A stretch of DNA of 64,000 nucleotides from Shewanella waksmanii ATCC BAA-643 (lineage in GTDB: Bacteria; Pseudomonadota; Gammaproteobacteria; Enterobacterales; Shewanellaceae): assembly GCF_000518805.1 (NCBI RefSeq), contig NZ_JAEH01000013.1, positions 47,925 through 111,924 on the forward strand, written 5' to 3'. Below the pieces are notes generated by a model, which saw nothing but the letters and a program-made list of their open reading frames with translations, had not been told where the DNA came from and did not search any database. Shown piece by piece: positions 9,808-17,333 of the stretch; position 1 is the first letter of the stretch; every line of letters starts with the position of its first letter. The position numbers were made by a program, and so were the translations under genes.

Positions 9808-12747
9808 TTATAGTGCGAAGGTCATACCGAGATAGAATTCGCGTCCAAAGTACTGCAAGGTGCCGGTTTTACTTTCGGTACCAAAGTAACTTTTAGTGGG
9901 TTCATCGGTGACGTTATTCACTTGGAACAACACGCCTAACGCGTCGGTTATTTGGTAAGAAGCTTGATAATCAATCACCGTCTCTTCGGCAAAATTGACC
10001 ACCTGCTCATTAATGGCCACTTGCTCAGAAACAAACTCGTCACGATAGCGGGCACTGACCCGGGTTTCGAAACCTTCATAGGAATAAAACAGCGTGGCAC
10101 TGGCAACGTTATTTGATAATCCAGGTAGCGACTGAGTCACGCTCTCACCACCTAAATCAGTTTGAGACTCAACTTCACTTTCGGTGTAGGAATAACTGAG
10201 GTTCAAACCAAGGCCAGACCAAACTTCAGGCAAACTAGTAAATACTTGGGTGTAAGCCAATTCGAGACCACGAATATAGCCACCCTCAGAGTTGTTGACT
10301 GCGGTGGTATAGGTGCCATTAGTGGTTTCGATCTGCTCGCCGCTGACAGGGTCAATGATGTAGTCGGGCACGTTGAAACCATTGCCCTTAAAGTCAAAGT
10401 TTTCTATGGCAACGGTATCGATAAACGAATCGATATTTTTGTAGAACAGCGCCGCGACTATCGCACCATCATCAAGGTAGTACTCGTATGAGATGTCATA
10501 TTGGTCAGCGTAGAAAGGACGTAGGAATGGGTTGTTAGTACTTGAACCATTGATTTCACCATCATCATTGACCGAAGCGCTCGCATCACCCGCTAAACGG
10601 TTAATCGGTGGACGAGACATCACTTTAGCCGCAGCAAAACGAATTTGTGATTGATCGGTGATTAAGAAATTAAGGTTTAATGAAGGTAAATAATCGGTGT
10701 ACTTCTCACCTTTAACCGTCGGTGCATACAAATTATTAATGATGCCCACTTCATCGATGATATTTTGCGAGCCTAATTCAGGATCGCCACCGACATTTTC
10801 AAGCAAGGTTGCAGATTGATCGGTTTCTACCGCACGCACACCAAAGTTACCCGTGACCGGAATTCCGCCAATTTCAGTATCAATATTAACCATCACGTAA
10901 GCAGCAAGAATTTTTTCGTACACTTCACCACTTTGCAGTACCGACCATGAATAGTTGCTGGTGTAACCTTTAGCATCGCTCACGCCATCGGCATTACCCC
11001 AAGTTTGTACCGGCTGCGGCACGCCTTCTGGGAACCACGCCGCCAGCGCTTTATCGAGATCAACCGCTAAATAGTCAGGGAAATAATTGAAATCGCCTTC
11101 CCAGCCAACCACGGTGGTCATATCGTCGGTTAACCTTAATGGTGGCTCGGTAGATGAAAAGTCGCCATCATTGCCGTACTCGAATACGGAGCGGTCGTTA
11201 GAATAGGTGCGATCAGAATAGCGCGCCCCCACTTCAATCGACGCAATGTAGTCGTTATCCAAATCATATTTAAAGTCTAAACGGTAAGCATTGACCTCAT
11301 CTTCATTCACAAACGGGTAAATACCGTATTTACTGACCATGACTTTATCAATATCAGAAAAAGCCGCCGCCTGATTGAAACCGACATTGGGCAAATCTAA
11401 GCCGTTAAGCTGATAGTTAATCGCCACATTTTTATCAAAGATTGGCGTTTCTGCAGTGGCATCTTCCGCAACATTGGCCCACAACAAACCATTGCGAAAA
11501 TCACTTTTGGCTGACGAGTAAGAGATATCGGCAGACACACTTAAACGCTCTGTTGCTTGCCATGTGCCGTTAATACCAAAGCTGTCGACTTCATCAAAGT
11601 CTTGATTGTCATCGTTAACAATCTCAACCCGAGTAAAGCTTTGCGAGGTGCGGTTAAAGTTGCCACCAATCACCGCATTTCCATCAAGCACGGGATTGGC
11701 AACCGCTGCAGACGGGCCGCCCAATTTTACCCGATAACCGCGGGCAAACGCTTCACTGTCAAAGCGTGAAATGAATGCATCGGCCTTTAAAGTAAAGGTA
11801 TCGGAAGGTGCCCATTCAAGCGCGCCCATATAACCATTACGGGTTTCAACGCCGCCTAAATGCTGTACTTCAAAGCCTTCACTGATGTACTCATTTGCAG
11901 GATTATCTTCTGGGCCGTTGGTATCATTCGCTAAGCCATCAACGTCTTTATTGCCGTTGTAAGCCAGACCAATAAACTGGGTGGCAACACTCGGTTGCTC
12001 TAGCCTTGCATAGCCTAATGCCACACCTAAGGTGTCATCCAAGTATTTGCCTTGATAAGAAAAGCTCAAGCGGTGGCCGTAGTCTTGTGCGCCATAGACT
12101 TCATCGGCGCGGTCGTTATACATACCGCGGGCGTTGGCAATAAAACTGTGCTGTTTATCAATCGCTAACGGGCTCGCTGTCGCCAGCTCAACGGTACCGG
12201 CCACGCCGCCCTCAATAAGCGATGCTTTTGGCGATTTGTACACGGCTGCTGAGGTGATTAACTCTGAAGGGTATTGGTCAAACTCGATACTGCGGCTACC
12301 ACTGGTAGAAACTTGCTCACGGCCATTTAAGGTAGAAAAAACAAAGCCACCTGACATACCACGAATATTAATTTCAGCGGCTTGTCCACCGGTTCGTACC
12401 GCCGAAATACCGGGCAAACGTGTCAGTGCATCAGCCATCGACACATCCGGCAATGCCCCTAGATCATCGGCACTTAACTGCTCAGAAACCGTATCGCCAT
12501 AACGTTTTTGATTCAGTGAATCTATCAAGCTACGGCTATAACCGGTGACCGCAATCCGCTCGATTTCTTGCTCACCTTCCTGAGCGTCATTGCTCGCTTC
12601 TGCCGCTGTAGCGTCAGTTGCCTTGTCGTCGGCAGATACCGTTTGCGGCGTTGGCTCTGCGGCAAGTGAGTTCAGTGGATAAAAAAATCCGCCTAATCCT
12701 GCCGCTGCTAGCGCTAAAGTGAGAACACTTGGTTTAAAGTGTGACAT
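9808..12747 (-). CDS. TonB-dependent receptor, maltodextrin (MalA-like) type
   Basis: This is probably an outer-membrane maltodextrin transporter feeding the neighbouring pullulanase. The start was moved from the longest frame (12786) to the ATG at 12747, because AAGGGG precedes it at about nine bases and the signal peptide MSHFKPSVLTLALAAAGLGG then begins properly. After a Thr/Ala/Glu-rich linker come the TonB-box-like ERIAVTGY, a plug with ALPDVSMADALTRLPGI and INIRGMSGG, and the long barrel ending in ...FYLGMTFAL with a terminal aromatic-X-Leu-type signature. The plug style is that of the Xanthomonas/Caulobacter receptor subfamily (TIGR01782). The substrate call rests on genomic context and general resemblance, so family confidence exceeds substrate confidence. 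Confidence 0.85.
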   Translation of the reverse strand: MSHFKPSVLTLALAAAGLGGFFYPLNSLAAEPTPQTVSADDKATDATAAEASNDAQEGEQEIERIAVTGYSRSLIDSLNQKRYGDTVSEQLSADDLGALPDVSMADALTRLPGISAVRTGGQAAEINIRGMSGGFVFSTLNGREQVSTSGSRSIEFDQYPSELITSAAVYKSPKASLIEGGVAGTVELATASPLAIDKQHSFIANARGMYNDRADEVYGAQDYGHRLSFSYQGKYLDDTLGVALGYARLEQPSVATQFIGLAYNGNKDVDGLANDTNGPEDNPANEYISEGFEVQHLGGVETRNGYMGALEWAPSDTFTLKADAFISRFDSEAFARGYRVKLGGPSAAVANPVLDGNAVIGGNFNRTSQSFTRVEIVNDDNQDFDEVDSFGINGTWQATERLSVSADISYSSAKSDFRNGLLWANVAEDATAETPIFDKNVAINYQLNGLDLPNVGFNQAAAFSDIDKVMVSKYGIYPFVNEDEVNAYRLDFKYDLDNDYIASIEVGARYSDRTYSNDRSVFEYGNDGDFSSTEPPLRLTDDMTTVVGWEGDFNYFPDYLAVDLDKALAAWFPEGVPQPVQTWGNADGVSDAKGYTSNYSWSVLQSGEVYEKILAAYVMVNIDTEIGGIPVTGNFGVRAVETDQSATLLENVGGDPELGSQNIIDEVGIINNLYAPTVKGEKYTDYLPSLNLNFLITDQSQIRFAAAKVMSRPPINRLAGDASASVNDDGEINGSSTNNPFLRPFYADQYDISYEYYLDDGAIVAALFYKNIDSFIDTVAIENFDFKGNGFNVPDYIIDPVSGEQIETTNGTYTTAVNNSEGGYIRGLELAYTQVFTSLPEVWSGLGLNLSYSYTESEVESQTDLGGESVTQSLPGLSNNVASATLFYSYEGFETRVSARYRDEFVSEQVAINEQVVNFAEETVIDYQASYQITDALGVLFQVNNVTDEPTKSYFGTESKTGTLQYFGREFYLGMTFAL

Positions 12748-12823
12748 TGGTTTAATCCCCTTGGTCTTGCGACTTTTATTACCCAATATCCACTTATACG
12801 GCTCGGACTAATCTGACATTAGG

Positions 12824-12851
12824 CTTATAATTTATCAGCCATACTAGCCAA
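12824..12851 (-). promoter_or_regulatory. Candidate sigma70 promoter of the maltodextrin operon
   Basis: On the minus strand TTGGCT and TATAAG are 16 bp apart, about 75 bp upstream of the receptor start codon. Both hexamers are imperfect. Confidence 0.4.
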
Positions 12852-12875
12852 GGTTGTTTTTTGAGCACAACTTAA

Positions 12876-12889
12876 TGCATACGTATTCA
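12876..12889. promoter_or_regulatory. LacI-family-like operator (MalR candidate)
   Basis: TGCATACGTATTCA is a 14-bp palindrome with one mismatch pair and a central CG, the usual form of LacI-family operators. It lies about 130 bp upstream of the maltodextrin receptor start and 25 bp upstream of the candidate -35 element. Shewanella maltodextrin genes are generally under a LacI-family regulator, so MalR is the obvious candidate. No such regulator gene is present in this window. Confidence 0.5.
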
Positions 12890-13225
12890 TAACATAAGAA
12901 TAACATTGTGCGATCACAAAAACCGACTCAAACTATTGATTGGAAATGCTTTATACCAGAAATACAGAACAAGTTAATTGTAACCAAGTTGTGAATGGTG
13001 AATTGGACTACTGACATCACACGAAGGGAAGATTGTTAGAATGGACGCTTATAGCAAAGAGAGCGAGTAATAAACTGGGAGTTAAACAGCTGAGCCTCGC
13101 TAGCAGCGCAGTAACTTAATCGCATTGTTTATGCATAGTTAGCGCTGTTAAAGGTCAATAGTAAATGCGATTTATGACTTTAGAAAAAGCTAAGCGTTAG
13201 ACGCTAAGTTTATAGGCCTTAATTA

Positions 13226-13252
13226 ATCGCAAGTACATATTGCACTTGCGAT
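13226..13252 (-). terminator. Stem-loop after the DsbA-like gene
   Basis: A perfect 9-bp stem ATCGCAAGT/ACTTGCGAT with a 9-nt loop lies just beyond the DsbA-like stop codon. On the minus strand it is followed by TAATTAAGG, a weak T tract, so termination is plausible but not strong. Confidence 0.5.
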
Positions 13253-13263
13253 AAATAACTAAA

Positions 13264-13869
13264 TTAAAACGCTGCCAGCTCTTGCTTAACCGCCTCAACC
13301 ACGGCTTGCGGATCATTAAGGTATTTAGAGTGGTCGATAAATATCGCATTATCATCTTGAGTCATGATAAGTGCGGGGAAGTGCTGGGTGCCAATCATCT
13401 GCTGGATTTCAGCAATATCACCTAAGGTGATTTCTGCATCGACACTCAGTTCATCTTTAAAAATTTTGTTTGATGGCGACAACTTAAATTGGCTGACAAT
13501 GTCATTAAAGTTGTGCTTACCTTCCAGTGGGTTACCTTGGGTAAAATGGGCTTGCTGCAAGGCATTAAGCACAGTAAGTTGTTTTTCTGGCTGTTTATTT
13601 TGCAGCCATTTCATTAAGTTGGCAGTTTTAACCGAGTTTTTCGGGCTATTCACATAGCGCATATGCTCATCGGTAAATTTGACTCGGCTGACTTTTTTAA
13701 CCGCATTAACTTGCTGCTCACCGGCACAATCCTTACCAATATAATGAGCCGCATGTAGCAAATTAATCGCCATATCGGGAAAAGCTTGCTGCAGTGCATT
13801 GACCAATGGGGTTGTTGCGTAACTCCATGGACAGTGAGAATCGTAGATAAAATAGAGCGCTTGAGTCAT
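13264..13869 (-). CDS. DsbA-family thioredoxin-fold protein, monothiol
   Basis: This 201-residue protein has the thioredoxin-fold strand YFIYDSHCPWS at residues 6-16, where the usual CxxC is reduced to Cys13-Pro-Trp-Ser16. The cis-proline loop is HFPALIM near residue 167. A helical insertion lies between them, as in the DSBA-like oxidoreductase/FrnE group. There is no signal peptide, so it is probably cytoplasmic. With only one active-site Cys it cannot form the normal internal disulphide, so a glutathione-dependent isomerase or transferase activity is more likely than disulphide oxidation. It appears to be a single-gene unit. The family call is good; the reaction is unknown. Confidence 0.8.
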   Translation of the reverse strand: MTQALYFIYDSHCPWSYATTPLVNALQQAFPDMAINLLHAAHYIGKDCAGEQQVNAVKKVSRVKFTDEHMRYVNSPKNSVKTANLMKWLQNKQPEKQLTVLNALQQAHFTQGNPLEGKHNFNDIVSQFKLSPSNKIFKDELSVDAEITLGDIAEIQQMIGTQHFPALIMTQDDNAIFIDHSKYLNDPQAVVEAVKQELAAF

Positions 13870-13971
13870 AGCCTATACAGATATTAGCTTACAGATGGGC
13901 CGATCCTAATGAGTTTGCCGCTAATATTCAATCACGGCGACGCTTTTAACAGGCTGCCAAGATGCAGCAGC

Positions 13972-14511
13972 CTAACTCATGGTGACTAAACTACAGGCAC
14001 AAATATTGGTACTGGGTAGAAAATACAGTAGCGCGGTATTGTCAGCCTCATTACGACTAACAATTTGCACCGTGAGATTGTGCACTCCTTGCTTACTGAT
14101 GTTTCGATTGGCAAAAGCTTGCAGGTGTTTGGCATGCATCGGCAAAGACAGCTGTTCATGGTGACGTACCAGTTCACTGCTCACTAAGTTGAGAATGTAG
14201 GTATCTTGCCCCTTATTGGCACTTAAAATATCGCCACTGAGGTGTAAAGTCGCTATGGGGACACCGTCGGAAGTGAAATAACGATAGCTGATACTAGCCG
14301 AACGCTTTTGTAACGCAAAATCAGCAATTAAGGCATGGTGCTCTATCTGCTGAGTTTGTGGGTTGGTTGCTACCAGCTCATTACGGCAGGACAGTACAAT
14401 GTCTACCTCAGTGGCGCGAATATGTTGATAGATAATGATAACCGCAATCACCAATATGCCTATCGCGAGGCCGCTTTTAAGTGTCGATTTAGTCACAGAG
14501 CGATACCTCAC
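13972..14511 (-). CDS. Membrane-anchored partner of the ToxR-like regulator
   Basis: This 179-residue protein has one N-terminal membrane segment (about residues 13-28, GLAIGILVIAVIIIY) and a periplasmic remainder that includes three Cys residues (SCRNE near 42, and TNICACS near the end). Its start lies 23 bp inside the end of the upstream regulator gene, which implies translational coupling. The arrangement of a ToxR-like regulator with a small single-pass periplasmic protein copies ToxR-ToxS. I cannot show sequence homology to ToxS, so the effector role is inference. Confidence 0.65.
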   Translation of the reverse strand: MRYRSVTKSTLKSGLAIGILVIAVIIIYQHIRATEVDIVLSCRNELVATNPQTQQIEHHALIADFALQKRSASISYRYFTSDGVPIATLHLSGDILSANKGQDTYILNLVSSELVRHHEQLSLPMHAKHLQAFANRNISKQGVHNLTVQIVSRNEADNTALLYFLPSTNICACSLVTMS

Positions 14512-15238
14512 TCAGCCATTGCTGACTGATAAATTTTGGATTTAAGCTAAAGTCACTGGTTTTGATATTACGTACCAGCAGCTGACCTTGTTCGCCTTTG
14601 CCCATCATAGAAATATTGAGAACTTGCATGTCGTTCGACAACGCCAAGTACACTTGCTGCCACGTGACCTCAGGGCAGGTATTGATTGCCGCCACCACCT
14701 TAGCTTCAATGGTTTTCCCTTCCCGCGGTTGAATAGACGGCGACTCTAGCCACGTCACGGTAAGTGGCTGTGAATTATCCAGTATCACCGCTTTGTGATG
14801 CTTAATCGGCATGGGTTCTTTTTTAAACCAAATATACTGATGCATGGCCATCACGCTGACTGTTAGCAGCAAGATAGCCATAGTCGCAAAGCCAACCAGC
14901 ATGCGCTTACGTTGCTGCGCCTTAATGGCCCAATCACTTTTTGGGACTTCAAGATTTAGCCGATAACCTTTACGAGGTAAAGTTTCAATCAGCTCAGCAT
15001 GGGCTTCGCCAAAATGTTTACGTAGGGTAAACACCGCCTTAGCTACCGCCGATTCGCTCATCAAGGGCTGTTGTGAACCGGCACAGGCAAGCTGACTTTT
15101 AGACATAACTTGATTGGGGTGCAGTGCCAATTGCTCAAGCACCTGGCATTCTGTACGCGTAAGATGAAACAAAGATTGAGTTTCACTGTTGTATAGCTGG
15201 CTATTTGCTATATCAAACTCAAAAATTTTTAACCGCAT
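14489..15238 (-). CDS. ToxR/CadC-like membrane-bound winged-helix regulator
   Basis: A cytoplasmic OmpR-type winged helix occupies about residues 1-100, with the motifs LTRTECQVLEQLALHPNQV, SESAVAKAVFTLRKHFGE and ETLPRKGYRL. A single membrane segment MLVGFATMAILLLTVSVMA follows at about residues 112-130, then a periplasmic domain with a Cys pair (TCPEV and the terminal LCD). The start is set at the ATG at 15238, six codons inside the longest frame, which begins with TTG at 15256. Such proteins bind DNA while sensing a periplasmic signal. It is divergent from the cytochrome operon at 15779, a reasonable target, and overlaps its partner gene. The signal is unknown. Confidence 0.85.
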   Translation of the reverse strand: MRLKIFEFDIANSQLYNSETQSLFHLTRTECQVLEQLALHPNQVMSKSQLACAGSQQPLMSESAVAKAVFTLRKHFGEAHAELIETLPRKGYRLNLEVPKSDWAIKAQQRKRMLVGFATMAILLLTVSVMAMHQYIWFKKEPMPIKHHKAVILDNSQPLTVTWLESPSIQPREGKTIEAKVVAAINTCPEVTWQQVYLALSNDMQVLNISMMGKGEQGQLLVRNIKTSDFSLNPKFISQQWLSEVSLCD

Positions 15239-15778
15239 GTCTAAGATGCCTAACAAGAATTATCGTCATTATTTTACGCCAATTATCAACCCGCAAATAT
15301 CAAGCTAGTCACGTTTTAACTATAACAACACCACATCTATTATCAGTTATTAACCCTGCATGCTGACCACTAGCCGTATACCTCATGTGTTGATTGCAAC
15401 AAAGCAAGCAACTTAAAAATGTCACCATTTGGCATTAGTTTGATTAACATCAACTTTAATTTTGCATAATCGCTTTCGTAAAAAGCCGTAATTAGCATTA
15501 CATACCGCAAAACAATAATTCCCGATATATCACTTCAAAAATCAAGCAAAATAAAGACAAAAACCCTAAAAGCATTGCATGCAAAAAATCTAATCTTAGG
15601 TGCAAAAATTACTTTGATCTCGGTCTCAATAGCGCGGCTTGCCGTCTGTCATTGTTAACTCAAGCCACATCGCGGCAAACATGCATCACCACCCACACTA
15701 TTTGGGTATCGCACTGATGAAAGTGTTGCCAAGCGAGCGGTAAAAAAAAGAAAACACTAACTTTAGGATGTGATGACA
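15239..15778. other. Divergent regulatory region with Fnr-type box
   Basis: This 540-bp AT-rich region lies between the ToxR-like regulator and the cytochrome operon. It contains a perfect Fnr/EtrA-type palindrome (15440-15453) and an A-rich stretch around 15540-15610. No small gene or terminator was recognised. Confidence 0.6.
15440..15453. promoter_or_regulatory. Fnr/EtrA-type binding site
   Basis: TTGATTAACATCAA matches the Fnr consensus TTGAT-N4-ATCAA at every defined base. It lies about 325 bp upstream of the cytochrome gene and about 200 bp upstream of the regulator gene. A TGCATAAT at 15463-15470 could be an extended -10 rightwards, but its spacing from the box is not the class II spacing. 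Which unit it controls is unclear. Confidence 0.65.
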
Positions 15779-16585
15779 ATGAAAACCTTAAACAGAAGAC
15801 AAGCACTCAATCGTATTATCGGCATCTCTTCTGCTGCGGCAGGAAGTGTATTAGTCGCTAACCCATTACTTGCAGCCACCGCTAGCGAAGGAGATTGGAA
15901 ACTCGAAGTCGGCACTCGCCTAGCTTACGCCAAATTAGACCCGATGACCGTTGCTAAACTCGCCTATGAAACCGCAAACGGCTGTATGTACCAAGTATTT
16001 GATAGCATCATCAAAAGCTTAGCTGCGTCAGATTCAGTCGATGCCGATAAGTTTGCCCAAGTGCCTACCGCAATGGCGCACTACGGTTACGCTGGCATCC
16101 TCGGCGAGGGCACAGTATGCGGTAATATCAATGCCACAGGTATGCTCGTTAACATGCTGTCCATTAATGGTGAGCCAGCCAACGCCTTACTTAGCCAAAC
16201 CATGCGCTACTACGAGAGTGAAGCCCTGCCCTTACAAACAGCAGAATTTATCAGCGGTATTGGCGCGGATATGACCGAAACGCAGACGCAAGTGGGCACG
16301 CCAACGGTGGCCAATAGCATCCTATGTCACTCTTCTATCAGCTTATGGGCCAGTGAAAACGGCAAATCATTTAGCCAAAAAGGTATGCGTTGCAAACAGT
16401 TATCAGCATCAATTGTGTATGAGCTTGTGACTATGCTCAACAAAGCTTTCGATGGTGAGACGGTTAACGATCACCCGGTTTCAGACACCGTTGAAAGTTG
16501 CCAATCTTGTCACACTGCAGAATCAACATTTGCGCCAAGTGTGAAGACCAATATGTCATGTGATACCTGCCACGGCGGTCATTAA
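15779..16585 (+). CDS. Tat-exported split-Soret-type dihaem cytochrome
   Basis: The N-terminus MKTLNRRQALNR followed by a weakly hydrophobic stretch is a twin-arginine signal. The middle has the cysteine pattern of the C_GCAxxG/split-Soret family: ETANGCMYQVF and LGEGTVCGNINATG. The C-terminus carries two haem c motifs, CQSCH and CDTCH, the second four residues from the end. ATG at 15779 is favoured; ATG at 15773 and GTG at 15770 are alternatives sharing the same AGGA. It is probably a periplasmic electron carrier or small redox enzyme. It forms an operon with the lipoprotein gene 18 bp downstream and is divergent from a ToxR-like regulator. Tat export implies that the protein folds, or takes up a cofactor, before export. 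The partner enzyme is unknown. Confidence 0.8.
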   Translation: MKTLNRRQALNRIIGISSAAAGSVLVANPLLAATASEGDWKLEVGTRLAYAKLDPMTVAKLAYETANGCMYQVFDSIIKSLAASDSVDADKFAQVPTAMAHYGYAGILGEGTVCGNINATGMLVNMLSINGEPANALLSQTMRYYESEALPLQTAEFISGIGADMTETQTQVGTPTVANSILCHSSISLWASENGKSFSQKGMRCKQLSASIVYELVTMLNKAFDGETVNDHPVSDTVESCQSCHTAESTFAPSVKTNMSCDTCHGGH

Positions 16586-16603
16586 TCAGTAGGAGGATTC
16601 ACT

Positions 16604-17092
16604 ATGAAACCGACGACACGCTATTTAGCTGTGGTACTAAGTTCAGTATTATTATTTGGCTGTAACAGCTCAGATGATGATGACAACACCACACCCGTAC
16701 CGCCACCAGTGGATGACACTATTGGTATTAGTGACACCACCACACTAACCGCCAGCATGCAAGCTGCTAGCGATTTAGAAAAAGGCCAAGTCACTGTGCA
16801 ATTGCTGGGTGATGGCGACAAAGCCGTCACCGACGCCAGCGCATTTAACCTGATTGTGATGGGCTATCCAAAAGATGGGCAGACCACCAAATACAAATTA
16901 GCATGGCATCAAGCAGAGCAAGGTAACTGCATTGATACCGAAACCTGCAGTTTGGCCATTGATGAAACCGATCCTGGCATATATCAGTTAACCTTAGACA
17001 GTGTTGATTGGAGTCAAGATGTTGAAAGCTATCGCGTTGCCATTGAAGTGAAGGGTGAGCAAGCTCATCTACCACTGGACTTTATGGAGTAA
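16604..17092 (+). CDS. Small lipoprotein linked to the split-Soret cytochrome
   Basis: This 162-residue protein has a lipoprotein signal ending LLFGC (Cys20), then an Asp-rich and Pro-rich linker (SSDDDDN, PVPPPVDD). The mature domain of about 115 residues looks beta-rich, with one Cys pair (NCIDTETCS). An excellent ribosome site AGGAGG precedes the ATG, and only 18 bp separate it from the cytochrome gene. Cytochrome and lipoprotein are therefore probably co-expressed, with the lipoprotein perhaps holding the cytochrome at the membrane. I do not recognise the domain. Confidence 0.75.
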   Translation: MKPTTRYLAVVLSSVLLFGCNSSDDDDNTTPVPPPVDDTIGISDTTTLTASMQAASDLEKGQVTVQLLGDGDKAVTDASAFNLIVMGYPKDGQTTKYKLAWHQAEQGNCIDTETCSLAIDETDPGIYQLTLDSVDWSQDVESYRVAIEVKGEQAHLPLDFME

Positions 17093-17114
17093 AGTTCAGC
17101 GCCGCAGCCGCGAC

Positions 17115-17152
17115 AAAAAAGCACAGTGTTTTTCATCTGCAAAACACTGTGC
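17115..17152 (-). terminator. Intrinsic terminator for the metal-efflux operon
   Basis: A perfect 12-bp stem GCACAGTGTTTT/AAAACACTGTGC with an 8-nt loop is followed on the minus strand by TTTTTT. It lies 180 bp beyond the czcA-like stop and only 28 bp past the lipoprotein stop codon of the opposing operon. Confidence 0.85.
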
Positions 17153-17282
17153 GTACTAAAGATGTGTTCTCTTTGGTGCCGCTAAAACCGGCAGGTTAGG
17201 CAAACTGTTTTAGCTCATCTCCATGACGCAAACAACGCCGCTGGCGCACCACTTTTTAGGCCACAAACCGTAACTAAAACTC

Positions 17283-17325
17283 GCGAATTCATGGTATTTA
17301 TTTGCCATGAATTCGCACTTTTTTT
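17283..17325 (+). terminator. Intrinsic terminator for the cytochrome/lipoprotein operon
   Basis: A perfect 12-bp stem GCGAATTCATGG/CCATGAATTCGC with a 10-nt loop is followed on the plus strand by ACTTTTTTT. It lies 190 bp past the lipoprotein stop codon and immediately before the czcA-like stop codon. Confidence 0.85.
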
Positions 17326-17333
17326 ACCACATG

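Larger units (their letters stand above)
12748..13263. other. Intergenic region upstream of the receptor operon
   Basis: This holds the promoter and operator of the leftward maltodextrin unit at 12824-12889 and a stem-loop following the DsbA-like gene at 13226-13252. Between about 12900 and 13220 I see no gene and no clear motif. Confidence 0.6.

Noticed and set aside
12895..12925. CRP site upstream of the maltodextrin receptor (TTGTG-CACAA on the minus strand)
   Set aside because: The inverted repeat has a 4-bp spacer and lacks the TGTGA-N6-TCACA form.
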